Shown here piece by piece: positions 20,069 to 28,229 of a stretch of 64,000 bases of DNA. The notes under the pieces are model-generated. The model was not told where the DNA came from, did not search any database, and saw only the letters and a program-made list of their open reading frames with translations. How positions within the stretch are numbered: the first letter of the stretch is position 1; the number at the start of each line of letters is the position of its first letter. The position numbers and the translations under genes are program-made. The stretch comes from Mycobacterium europaeum (GTDB lineage: Bacteria > Actinomycetota > Actinomycetes > Mycobacteriales > Mycobacteriaceae): positions 124,001 through 188,000 of the forward strand of contig NZ_LQOU01000009.1 of NCBI RefSeq assembly GCF_002102155.1. The letters are read 5' to 3'.

Positions 20069-21973
20069 CTACATCTTGATCGCGGGGATCAGCCTGCTGA
20101 GATTCCAGACGCGGTCTCTTCGCGCGCACAGGCAGGAGATCGCCAGTGCGACAGCCGTTATCCCAGCCAGCACGATGATCGCCTGCCATAGGCGGGCGTC
20201 GATGCCGCCGAGGATGAGCTGCCGGAGTCCGTTGACGCCATAGGTCATCGGGTCGAAGCGGTGCAAGACCTGGAAAGGCCGTGACGTGGTTTCCACGGGA
20301 TACATGCCGCCCGCGCTGACGAGCTGCAACATGAGCAGGGCCATGATCAGCACCCGGCCCACCGCCGGACCGACAAGCGCGTTGATCGCCTGCGTCGCGG
20401 CCACGAATGCGCCGGAAATCAACATCATGAACCACAGCATCGCCGCCGGGTGCACCGCGTGCACCCCGAGGGCGAACCGGACCACGCAGTAGAGAATGAT
20501 GGCTTGGCATACCGCGATCGCGGCGGCAGGCAGGAAGCTGGCGAGCACCACACGGATCGCGAGCACCTCCGCGGCGATCGCGCGGCTCTGCAACGGCCGC
20601 AGTACCATCCACAACACCAAGGCACCGAAGAACAAGGCCAGCGTGAGGAAGAACGGAGCCATCCCGGTGCCGAAGTTGGGCGCGGCGTTCTCATGTGAAG
20701 CCTTCAGTTGTACCGGACCACCGATGGTGTCGGCGACCGCATCCTTTTGCTGGGTGGTCCAGTTGGGCACCTGCTTGGCGCCGTCGGCGAGTTTGGTCGC
20801 CAGCTCGGCCGATCCGGTCTTGAGTTGTCGTGCGCCGTCGTCGAGTTTGACGATGCCGCCGGCCAATTCGGCGTTGCCGGTGGCAACCTGCTGAGCTCCG
20901 TCGCGCAGCTGGGTGAGCTTGTTCGTCAGGTCCTGTCCCTTGCTGCCGACCTGGTCGAGAGTCGACGCGAGCGGACTGCCCGGGGTGCGCAACCCCGACG
21001 TCAAGGAAATCGCCGCGTTCTGCGCATCGGTGAGCTGCTGGCGGATCTGGGGCGTGAACTGGTGACCCCGAAGCTGATCTTGAATGGCGCGCAGGTTGTT
21101 TGCCAGCGGATCCTGTCGTGCGGAGAGCTGATCGATCACCGGCGAAAGCGAGTTTGCGGCGGCATCCTGCGCCGTGGCGATGGCACCGATCTGGTCGTTG
21201 GCCTGCTGAAGCGCGGTTGCGCCTTGTTGCAGTTGCTCAGTGCTGCCGCCGATTTGCGACAACGCCTTGGTCACCGCGAGCAGGGGATCGGTGGCCTGGT
21301 TGATTCCGTCTGACAGTTGCTTGGCCCCAGCGGCAAGCGTTGCCGAGCCGGAACGGGCGGTATCCAGACCGGCCACCAGCTGGCCGGCGCCGTCATCGAG
21401 TCGAGCCGCCCCGTCGGCGGCCTGCTTGATGCCCGATCCCGACGAAACCACTATCGACAGAACCTGATTGACGGCTTGTCCCGAGATGCGGCTGGACACG
21501 GCGTTGAGTACCTGGCTGATGGCGGTGCGACCGATGCTCGTCGAGATGTAGTTGTTGGCATCGTTGTAGACGGCGATCAGGTTGGCCTTCTTGGGTTGTC
21601 CGGTCACCGGTGATGCGATCGCCGCGCTGAAGTCCGGCGGCAACTCGACCATGAAGTAGTACTTGCCGTGGTCGACTCCGTTGCGTGCCTCGGGCGAGTC
21701 CACGACGTGCCAGTCCAAACCGCCGTCCGCGGTGAGGCTCTTGGCGATCTCCGCGCCGGCGTTGAACTGCTGCCCGGACACGACGGCGCCGCGGTCGGAG
21801 TTGACCAGCGCGACCGGCATCTTGTTGGTGTGGCCGAAGGGATCCCAGAATGCCCACAGGTACAGCGCCCCATAAACCAGGGGCAACAGCATCAGCACGA
21901 CGATGGCCACGCGCGTCAATCGGCTGCGGCCGAAACGTTTGATCTCCGAGCCGAAGGCGAGTCCAGCCAGCAT
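20069..21973 (-). CDS. YhgE/Pip-type membrane protein
   Basis: This 634-residue protein has one N-terminal transmembrane helix (about 20-40), a long extracytoplasmic region (about 45-440) with repeated DGAxxLxxG-type heptads predicted as coiled coil, and five or six C-terminal helices (about 445-620) of the ABC-2 permease kind. This is the YhgE/Pip (phage infection protein) architecture. It is the last gene of the TetR-ATPase-Pip operon, two bases after the ATPase gene. Such proteins resemble MmpL/ABC-2 exporters and may export a lipid or toxic compound sensed by the TetR protein. Confidence 0.9.
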   Translation of the reverse strand: MLAGLAFGSEIKRFGRSRLTRVAIVVLMLLPLVYGALYLWAFWDPFGHTNKMPVALVNSDRGAVVSGQQFNAGAEIAKSLTADGGLDWHVVDSPEARNGVDHGKYYFMVELPPDFSAAIASPVTGQPKKANLIAVYNDANNYISTSIGRTAISQVLNAVSSRISGQAVNQVLSIVVSSGSGIKQAADGAARLDDGAGQLVAGLDTARSGSATLAAGAKQLSDGINQATDPLLAVTKALSQIGGSTEQLQQGATALQQANDQIGAIATAQDAAANSLSPVIDQLSARQDPLANNLRAIQDQLRGHQFTPQIRQQLTDAQNAAISLTSGLRTPGSPLASTLDQVGSKGQDLTNKLTQLRDGAQQVATGNAELAGGIVKLDDGARQLKTGSAELATKLADGAKQVPNWTTQQKDAVADTIGGPVQLKASHENAAPNFGTGMAPFFLTLALFFGALVLWMVLRPLQSRAIAAEVLAIRVVLASFLPAAAIAVCQAIILYCVVRFALGVHAVHPAAMLWFMMLISGAFVAATQAINALVGPAVGRVLIMALLMLQLVSAGGMYPVETTSRPFQVLHRFDPMTYGVNGLRQLILGGIDARLWQAIIVLAGITAVALAISCLCARRDRVWNLSRLIPAIKM

Positions 21974-21975
21974 CT

Positions 21976-22653
21976 TCAGTCCTCTCCGGTCAGGATGCGG
22001 TGATCGTGTAGTTCATGGTCGGGCGCATCCGTGCCGAGCGGGTTGGTCACCCCGACAACGACGGTGCGCCGCTTCGCGATCACGCCGAGTCGGTCGGCCG
22101 CGATCGCTCGCCGAGAATTGTCACGAACCTGTTCGAGGTCGCCGACCACCAGGATCGGACGATTCGACAGCAACGCCAGCGTGATTCGCAGCAAGAACAG
22201 TTCCAGGTCTGACAATTCGACGATGTAGGTGTGGTGAGACGGCGGGGGTATCTCGCCGAAGACCTCGGCCAGCTCGGCCGGACCCGATTGCACCGGCACC
22301 GATGAGTACCACGGCGCCAGCCAACGGGATTGCTCGGCGAGCACGGTCTCCACGGTCACCGATTCCTCCAGGTCGTCGATGTCTTCGAAGGCCGCGATCG
22401 AGCAGTGTCGGCGGATCGCGCGCGCGGTTGTTTCACCGAGGACGTTCAGCGTGCCGTGGCTCGGCTTGAAACGTCCCGCGAGCGTCAGCAGCAACGTGGT
22501 CTGGCCAGGTCCGCCGGGCATCTGAATCGCGTGAAAACCCGGTGTGAGCGCGAGATCGATATCCGAGAACAGGGGGCCGTGCTCGCCGTCGACGCCTAAA
22601 CCGCGGGCGATGATCACCGGCGCCGCAGCGTCCTGCATGTCATTTGTATCCAT
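21976..22653 (-). CDS. degenerate ABC-type ATPase paired with YhgE/Pip
   Basis: This 225-residue protein has an ABC nucleotide-binding fold, but the Walker A reads MPGGPGQ51TT with glutamine for the essential lysine. The LSGGQ signature is replaced by a segment around LSDLE (147-151), and Walker B (ILVVGDLE) lacks the catalytic glutamate in its usual place. Surrounding structure such as LTLAGRFKPSHGTLNVLGE is normal. It overlaps the TetR gene by 14 bases and precedes YhgE/Pip by two. It probably does not hydrolyse ATP and acts as a structural or regulatory subunit. Confidence 0.8.
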   Translation of the reverse strand: MDTNDMQDAAAPVIIARGLGVDGEHGPLFSDIDLALTPGFHAIQMPGGPGQTTLLLTLAGRFKPSHGTLNVLGETTARAIRRHCSIAAFEDIDDLEESVTVETVLAEQSRWLAPWYSSVPVQSGPAELAEVFGEIPPPSHHTYIVELSDLELFLLRITLALLSNRPILVVGDLEQVRDNSRRAIAADRLGVIAKRRTVVVGVTNPLGTDAPDHELHDHRILTGED

Positions 22654-23284
22654 CGTGAGGCTCTCCCTGATCGGTGGAAACCAGGACCGATTCCAGCGCT
22701 GCGGTGATCAGCTGCGTGAGCAGGTCGGGGTTCATGGCCCCCGGACGCAGGACCTCTTCCATCGCGATGCCGAGGTTGATCGTGACGACGAGCTGGGCGA
22801 GGTCGGCGAGCTCCCGATCGGACGCCACGGAGGTGGTCGATCCGACGATGTGCAGCGCTTGGTCGGCGGCAGCGGCGCGGCGACGCCGGATGAGGCGCTC
22901 GCGCAGCTGGGGGTCGCGCTGGGCGCGCAACCAGTATTCGACGAACAACACGTAATAGTCGGAATGGTCGCGAACTGTGTCGAGCACCGATCTGCTCAAT
23001 TCGCGTGCGGCTGCGCCGGTGTCGCCGCCGCTGCGGTCCAGCGCGGTCGCAATCTGCTCGCCGCGAAGCTCGAACTGGCGGTCGACGAGAGCCAGGAACA
23101 GTTCGTCCTTGGATTCGAAATTCGAATAGACCGCGCCCTTGGTGAAGCCCGCGGCCTGCCCGATCGCGTCGATGGTGGCACCGGCGAACCCTTCGGCGGC
23201 GAACACCTTCGACGCCGCGTCCAGGATCCGGTCGCGAACCTCGTCGCGGGTGGGGCGGGTTCGGCGCGGCTTGACTGGCGACAT
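22640..23284 (-). CDS. TetR-family repressor of the YhgE/Pip locus
   Basis: This 214-residue protein has a classic TetR N-terminal helix-turn-helix (RDRILDAASKVFAAEGFAGATIDAIGQAAGFTKGAVYSNF, about residues 15-55) and a helical ligand domain. The start MSPVKPRR at 23284 is preferred; an ATG at 23296 is too close to the GAGGAG ribosome site. It is the first gene of an operon with the degenerate ATPase and YhgE/Pip. The DNA just upstream holds three overlapping inverted repeats built on GTATC/GATAC, so autorepression with induction by an exported compound is the likely control. Confidence 0.9.
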   Translation of the reverse strand: MSPVKPRRTRPTRDEVRDRILDAASKVFAAEGFAGATIDAIGQAAGFTKGAVYSNFESKDELFLALVDRQFELRGEQIATALDRSGGDTGAAARELSRSVLDTVRDHSDYYVLFVEYWLRAQRDPQLRERLIRRRRAAAADQALHIVGSTTSVASDRELADLAQLVVTINLGIAMEEVLRPGAMNPDLLTQLITAALESVLVSTDQGEPHDGYK

Positions 23285-23294
23285 AGCCCGTAGC

Positions 23295-23330
23295 ATACTC
23301 CTCAGTATCGAGTGGATACCAATGGGTATC
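23295..23330. promoter_or_regulatory. overlapping inverted repeats, probable TetR operator
   Basis: There are three nested two-fold repeats: ATACT-CCTC-AGTAT (23295-23308), GTATC-GAGTG-GATAC (23305-23319) and GATACC-AATG-GGTATC (23315-23330). They lie directly upstream of the tetR-ATPase-Pip operon. Confidence 0.65.
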
Positions 23331-23377
23331 GAATTGTGCGCGGGGCGGGCCGCCCTCTTGCTGGCTCCGGTGGTCGC

Positions 23378-24199
23378 CTACGCGAGTTTGGCCAAGGTCC
23401 GATCCCACAGCTCGCGCGCGAGCACGGGATCGTCGCCCGCGCGATTGGCACGCGCGATCTTGCCGTTCGAGTAGTACTCGCCGGAGGACCAGTCGATGCC
23501 GGGCGTGCTCGAGGCCAGCCACACCAGTTGGTCGGCACCTCGATCCGGGGTCTTGATGAGCCGGCTCACCGGGGTGCGTTGCATCGTGGTCAGGAACCGG
23601 GATCCCGACGAATGACCGATGTTGGTGTTGACAAAACCCGGATGCACCACCGCGACCGAGAGCCCGTCGGCGTGGTAGCGCCGATGCAATTCCTTGGTGA
23701 ACAAGACATTTGCGAGTTTTGCCAGGGCGTAGGCGGTGCTCGGACGGCGCCGGCCCGTCGTGTCGAAATCGGTGAGGGTGACGTTGCGCAGCAGCCGCTG
23801 CGACGAGCTCGACGTGTTGATGATGGTGGCGCGCGAGACCACGAGCACGTCGAGCAACAGTGTGGTGAGCAAAAACGGCGCCAGGTAGTTCACCTGAAAG
23901 GTGATCTCATGTCCGTCCGCCGTCCGGTGCAGCCTGCTGAAAACCCCACCGGCGTTGTTGCCCAGCACGTCGATGCGCGGGCACTCCGAGCGGATCTTGT
24001 CCGCCAGGGCCCGCACGTGGTTCAAATCGGCGAAGTCGGCCACGAAATAGGCCGCGTCCAGTTCGGCGGCGATGGCGGCGGCCTTGCTTTCGGTCCGTCC
24101 GACCACAGCGAGATTCGCCCCCGCGCGGCGCAACCGGCGTGCCGCCGCGGCGCCGATGCCGTCGCTGGCACCGGTGATGACGATCGTCTTACGGGTCAT
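23378..24199 (-). CDS. short-chain dehydrogenase, retinol-dehydrogenase-like
   Basis: This 273-residue SDR has ITGASDGIG, an NNAGG segment, the SSS serine region and Y-x3-K as YALAK; the length and the FQVNYLAPFLLT stretch are typical of retinol dehydrogenase/WWOX-like SDRs that use lipophilic alcohols. It is monocistronic or cotranscribed with the TetR operon below it; the TetR gene starts 93 bases downstream behind its own operator. The substrate is unknown. Confidence 0.87.
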   Translation of the reverse strand: MTRKTIVITGASDGIGAAAARRLRRAGANLAVVGRTESKAAAIAAELDAAYFVADFADLNHVRALADKIRSECPRIDVLGNNAGGVFSRLHRTADGHEITFQVNYLAPFLLTTLLLDVLVVSRATIINTSSSSQRLLRNVTLTDFDTTGRRRPSTAYALAKLANVLFTKELHRRYHADGLSVAVVHPGFVNTNIGHSSGSRFLTTMQRTPVSRLIKTPDRGADQLVWLASSTPGIDWSSGEYYSNGKIARANRAGDDPVLARELWDRTLAKLA

Positions 24200-24279
24200 T
24201 GCCTCGTCCTCCGCGGGGAGCCTAACGACCGCGATCGTCGCACACGCCGCCTAAGCGGGTCGCTCACCCCGGGTGGTGC

Positions 24280-25515
24280 TCACGCGGGCGTGTAGCGGGC
24301 CGGCAGGTGTTTGAGACCGCCCACGAAGGTGGTGGCCACCAGTTCGGGCTCCCCGGTCAGCTCAATGGATTTGAGCCTGGGCAGCAGCTCGGTGAAGAAG
24401 CTGTTGACCTCCATGCGGGCCAGTGCCGCGCCCATGCAGAAGTGCACCCCGTAGCCGAAGGCGAGGTGCTTGTTGGGGTCGCGCCCGACGTCGAAGCGGA
24501 ACGGGTCGGCGAAGACATCCTCGTCACGGTTGGCCGACACGTAGGACAGCAGCACCGAGTCCCCCGCCGCGATGGGCACCCCGCGGACGGTGGTGTCCTC
24601 GGTGGCGGTGCGCATGAACTCCTTGACCGGGGTCACCCAGCGGATCATCTCCTCGGTGGCCAGCGGCATCAAGTCGAGGTTGTCGCGCAGTCGCGCATGC
24701 TGGTCCGGGTTTTCGATGAGCGCGTGCAGGCCGCCCGAGATGGTTGCGCTGGTGGTGTCGTGGCCGGCGGTGGCGACGATGAGGTAGTACGACACGGTGT
24801 CGATGTCCGACAGCGGTTCGCCGTCGACGCGGGCGTTGGCGATCGCCGACGCCAGGTCCTCGGTCGGGTGCTCCCGGCGCGACGCCGTCACCCCGTTGAA
24901 GTAACCGAACATGTCGAACAGCGCGGGGAGCTGATCCTCGTTGGTGGTGCCGCGTTTGAATTCCGAATCGTCGCTGCCGAACAATTCCTGGGTCAGCTTG
25001 AGCATGCGCGGAAAGTCGGCTTCGGGCAGGCCCAGCAGCGACATGATCACGTAAAGCGGGTAGTTGACCGCGACTTCCTGGACGAAGTCACACTCGGGAC
25101 CTGCGGCCATCATCTTGTCGACGTAGATCTTGGCGAGCTCGTCGACGCGGACCTTCAACGCCCGCATCGCCTTTGGGCGGAACCAATCGGAGCCGATCGC
25201 ACGCACCACCCGATGCTGCGGATCGTCGAGGTGGATCAGCGTGCGCACACCCGCGGCCGCCTGCATCTCGTCGCCCGCGGCCGTCGTCAGGACGGGACGG
25301 GGCCAGTTGGTGAACAGCATGTTCTCGCGTTCGATGTCCATGATGTCGGCGTGCTTGGTGATCGCCCAGAACGGCCGGTATTCCGGCACCTCGACCCACG
25401 ACACCGGGGCGGTGGCGCGCAGATGGGTCAGCGCCGCGTGCAGTCGACGCTCGTCGGTGTACGCCAGCGGATCAGCCAATAACCGTCCGGCGTCATCCAT
25501 CGTCGTTGTGCTCAC
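24280..25515 (-). CDS. cytochrome P450
   Basis: This 411-residue P450 has the I-helix TAGHDTT segment, the ExxR in EEMIRWVTPV, and the haem loop FGYGVHFCMG near the C-terminus. It starts with GTG at 25515, overlapping the stop of the preceding F420 enzyme gene (GTGA). Its EEMIRWVTPVKEFMRTA stretch recalls the steroid/fatty-acid hydroxylase group that includes CYP125 and CYP142, but assignment to a CYP family needs a search. It is the second gene of an LLM-P450 operon headed by a TACnGTA site. Confidence 0.92.
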   Translation of the reverse strand: MSTTTMDDAGRLLADPLAYTDERRLHAALTHLRATAPVSWVEVPEYRPFWAITKHADIMDIERENMLFTNWPRPVLTTAAGDEMQAAAGVRTLIHLDDPQHRVVRAIGSDWFRPKAMRALKVRVDELAKIYVDKMMAAGPECDFVQEVAVNYPLYVIMSLLGLPEADFPRMLKLTQELFGSDDSEFKRGTTNEDQLPALFDMFGYFNGVTASRREHPTEDLASAIANARVDGEPLSDIDTVSYYLIVATAGHDTTSATISGGLHALIENPDQHARLRDNLDLMPLATEEMIRWVTPVKEFMRTATEDTTVRGVPIAAGDSVLLSYVSANRDEDVFADPFRFDVGRDPNKHLAFGYGVHFCMGAALARMEVNSFFTELLPRLKSIELTGEPELVATTFVGGLKHLPARYTPA

Positions 25516-26534
25516 TGGCGAAACTCCTTCATTGCGGCGGCGATACAGGCCGGAGAGGCGTCGTAAAAGATCGGCAGCACGCGGTCCACCGCGCCCGCAC
25601 AACGGCGTTTCAGCGCGGCGCCGATTGCGTCGACGGGGCCCACGACCGCGAAGGTCGCGAGCATTTCGTCGTCGATCAGCGATCCCATCGCGTCCCATTG
25701 ACCTTGCTTGGACAGCAGGTTCAACTCGGTGTGCAGGTCGCCCCAGCCATGCAGCCCAAGCACTTTCCGGTAGGCAGGCGTGGATCCGTAGAAGGCGATC
25801 TGTTTTCGGGTAGCCGCCATCGCCGCCGCCAGCTCTGCTTCGTTCTCGCCGGTCGCCACCATCACCTCGGACGACACCTGGAAGTCGGCACGGTCGCGGC
25901 CGCCGCGCTGCATGCCCCGCTGCAGCGCCGGCATCGTCACCTCGTCGAGGTAGCGCCTGGACACCATCGGGTGACCGAGGTGCCCGTCGGCCACCTCACC
26001 GCACATCTCGGTCATCGCTTCGCCCACCGCGGCGAGGAACACCTTGGGCGCCGGATAGGGCTGGGGTTCCGGCGTGAACATCGGGGTCATGATCTTGTGC
26101 GTGTAGAAATCGCCCTCGAAGCGCAACGTGCCGCCGTCTTTCCACGCGGACCAGATGGCGTGCAGGGCGGAGACGAATTCGCGCATCCGGCGGGCGGGAT
26201 GGCTCCACGGCATGCTGAAGCGTTTCTCGATGTGGGGCTGAATCTGGGTGCCCAGGCCGAGGATGAACCGGCCCTGCGAGTACGCCTGTAGGTCCCAACC
26301 GATGTTGGCGATGATCATCGGATTGCGGGCGAACGCCACCGCGATGTTCGTGCCTAGTTCGAGCCGCGACGTGTGTTCGGCCGCCAGCAGCAGCGGCAGA
26401 AACGGGTCATGACTGGTCTCCGCCGTCCAGCCGCCGTCATATCCCCCGCGCTCCAGGGCGACCGCGGCATCGGTCGCCCGTGCCAGTTCATTGGGGATGC
26501 CCCCGTCGACCTTGAGGCGGGCGGCATCGGCCAT
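25512..26534 (-). CDS. LLM-class F420-dependent oxidoreductase
   Basis: This 340-residue luciferase-like TIM-barrel protein begins MADAARLKVDGGIPNELARA and has the family features ETSHDPF, GTNIAVAFARNP and FILGLGTQI. It resembles the mycobacterial F420-dependent group typified by MSMEG_2256 (recalled, not checked). The ATG at 26534 is used; the open frame continues far upstream only as an antisense artefact. A TAAAGT hexamer ending about seven bases before the ATG suggests a leaderless transcript. It is coupled to the P450 gene by a GTGA overlap. Confidence 0.88.
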   Translation of the reverse strand: MADAARLKVDGGIPNELARATDAAVALERGGYDGGWTAETSHDPFLPLLLAAEHTSRLELGTNIAVAFARNPMIIANIGWDLQAYSQGRFILGLGTQIQPHIEKRFSMPWSHPARRMREFVSALHAIWSAWKDGGTLRFEGDFYTHKIMTPMFTPEPQPYPAPKVFLAAVGEAMTEMCGEVADGHLGHPMVSRRYLDEVTMPALQRGMQRGGRDRADFQVSSEVMVATGENEAELAAAMAATRKQIAFYGSTPAYRKVLGLHGWGDLHTELNLLSKQGQWDAMGSLIDDEMLATFAVVGPVDAIGAALKRRCAGAVDRVLPIFYDASPACIAAAMKEFRQ

Positions 26535-26545
26535 GCGGGTAACTT

Positions 26546-26564
26546 TACAGTAAGCAATCCAGTA
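26546..26564. promoter_or_regulatory. TACnGTA-N5-TACnGTA site 3 (LLM-P450 operon)
   Basis: TACAGTA-AGCAA-TCCAGTA, 12 bases upstream of the F420 oxidoreductase ATG and overlapping its probable -10. One base of the second half-site departs from the consensus. Confidence 0.5.
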
Positions 26565-26579
26565 TGTGACCCTGCGGGT

Positions 26580-26691
26580 GTGGTGATCGCAAGCGCGGCG
26601 CAGCCGGGCGCGGCGGGTCGCCACCATCGAACCAGGTGGAGATCGCAAGCGCGGCGCAGCCGGGCGCGGCGGGTCGCCACCATCGAACCAG
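26580..26691. repeat. two tandem copies of a 56-bp repeat
   Basis: A 56-base unit occupies 26580-26635 and is repeated at 26636-26691 with a single difference (T at 26584, A at 26640). It is GC-rich and contains CGCGGCGCAGCCGGGCGCGG and ends in ATCGAACCAG. It fills the divergent region between the F420 oxidoreductase and the carboxyltransferase gene, whose start is 36 bases beyond. It looks like a minisatellite (VNTR) whose copy number could vary between strains. Confidence 0.9.
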
Positions 26692-26726
26692 TCGCGCGAC
26701 GAAACCCCATGAGGTAGGACATAGGC

Positions 26727-28223
26727 ATGCCGAACACCCAGGACTGGGGAGAAACGCTCGACGATCTCGGGCGGCGCCGTCAGCACGCGCGGGAGATGGG
26801 TGGGTCGGAGCGGCTCGACAAGCACCGCGGCAAGGGCAAGCTCGACGCCCGCGCGCGCATCGACCGCCTGCTCGACCCGGGGTCGTTCCGCGAGATCGGC
26901 ACCCTGGTCGGGGGCCAGGTCGCCGCCGACGGGATCGTGGTCGGCTCCGGGTTGATCAACGGCTCGCCGGTCATGCTCGGCGCCGAGGACTTCACCACCA
27001 TGGCCGGCAGCATCGGACCCGGCGGCAACTCGAAGCGCTACCGCATCGCAGAACTCGCACTGCGCGACAAGATTCCGTTGGTGATGCTGCTCGAGGGCGC
27101 CGGGTTTCGGCCAACCGGCGGTCACTACGGGCGCACCCCCACCGACCTGCTCGCCCAGGCGCAGTGCTCGGGGCGCGTTCCAACCGTGGCCGCCGTGCTC
27201 GGCCCCTCGGCCGGGCATGGCGCGCTCGTCGCGCCGGTGTGCGACTTTCGCATCATGAGCAGGCAGGGCGCCATCTTCACCGCCGGCCCGCCGGTCGTCA
27301 AAGAGTCCACGGGCGAAGATATTTCGAAAGAGGACCTCGGGGGCCCCGATGTCGCGCTGCCCAGCGGGGTGATTCACAACGTCGCCGAGGACGACGAAGA
27401 CGTGCTCGACGACATCCGCCGCTACCTGTCCTACTTCCCGCCCAGCGCCTGGTCGTACCCGTCGCCGCTGCCCGCCGACCGGGCCGGCGAGCCGCGGCAC
27501 ACACCGGAACTGCTCGACATCGTGTCCCGGGACAACCGCCGCGTGTACGACATGCGCGCCGTGCTCGACGTGATCTTCGACCGCCCGGACTGGTTCGAGG
27601 TGCAGCCGCAATTCGGCAAGGCGATCATCTGCGCGCTGGCCCATCTCGGGGGGCATCCGGTCGCGGTGGTGGCCAACCAGCCCAAGGTGATTGCCGGCTC
27701 GATCGACGCGGACGCGGCGGACAAGGCGGCGCACTTCATCATGGTGGCCGACTCGTTTCACTTGCCGATCGTCTTCCTCGCCGACAACCCCGGGATGCTG
27801 CCCGGCAGCCGCTCGGAGCGCAGCGGGGTGCTGCGCGCCGGCGGGCGGATGTTCGCCGCCCAGACCGCGGCCACCACCTTGAAGCTGCACGTCACGCTGC
27901 GCAAAGCGTACGGTTTCGGCTCAATGGTCATGTCGCTGTTGGGCTTCGACCACCAGGTTGCGACGTTCGCGTACCCGGGGGCGACGATGGGCGCGATGAG
28001 CGCGGCGGCGCTGAGTCGCGCGTCCCACGCGGGCGAGGACCTGACGGCGAAGCTGCGCGACGCCGAACTGCAAGCGTCCTACCGCTCGGCCGAACACATG
28101 GGTTTCGACGAGCTCATCGATCCCCGAGAGACGCGCGACGCGCTACTCGCCGCCTTGCGACGCGGCCTGTCCAGCAGGCAGGCTGCCGCCGAACCGGTCA
28201 GCCGGACCGTGATCATGCCCTGA
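26727..28223 (+). CDS. acyl-CoA carboxylase carboxyltransferase-like protein
   Basis: This 498-residue protein has the biotin-dependent carboxyltransferase (AccD/PccB) fold with both crotonase-like halves. The N-terminal half carries LGAEDFTTMAGSIGPGG and the C-terminal half FLADNPGMLPG and AYGFGSMVMSLLG. GAGGTAGGA precedes the ATG. No biotin carboxylase or biotin carrier is encoded nearby. It may work with a distant AccA subunit, or may be a carboxyltransferase homologue with another acyl-CoA role, such as the geranyl- or methylcrotonyl-CoA type. It ends six bases from the convergent LLM gene. Confidence 0.85.
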   Translation: MPNTQDWGETLDDLGRRRQHAREMGGSERLDKHRGKGKLDARARIDRLLDPGSFREIGTLVGGQVAADGIVVGSGLINGSPVMLGAEDFTTMAGSIGPGGNSKRYRIAELALRDKIPLVMLLEGAGFRPTGGHYGRTPTDLLAQAQCSGRVPTVAAVLGPSAGHGALVAPVCDFRIMSRQGAIFTAGPPVVKESTGEDISKEDLGGPDVALPSGVIHNVAEDDEDVLDDIRRYLSYFPPSAWSYPSPLPADRAGEPRHTPELLDIVSRDNRRVYDMRAVLDVIFDRPDWFEVQPQFGKAIICALAHLGGHPVAVVANQPKVIAGSIDADAADKAAHFIMVADSFHLPIVFLADNPGMLPGSRSERSGVLRAGGRMFAAQTAATTLKLHVTLRKAYGFGSMVMSLLGFDHQVATFAYPGATMGAMSAAALSRASHAGEDLTAKLRDAELQASYRSAEHMGFDELIDPRETRDALLAALRRGLSSRQAAAEPVSRTVIMP

Positions 28224-28229
28224 CGGGCG

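Noticed and set aside
26580-26691. CRISPR-like repeats
   Set aside because: The two units are directly adjacent with no spacer and there are no cas genes; it is a tandem minisatellite.
25512-27890. Extended 792-codon version of the F420 oxidoreductase
   Set aside because: The upstream part is antisense to the carboxyltransferase gene and crosses the 56-bp repeat; the family start is the ATG at 26534.
26727-28223. Annotation as a dedicated acetyl-CoA carboxylase beta subunit
   Set aside because: No biotin carboxylase or carrier gene is adjacent and the substrate cannot be read from sequence, so a generic carboxyltransferase call is kept.
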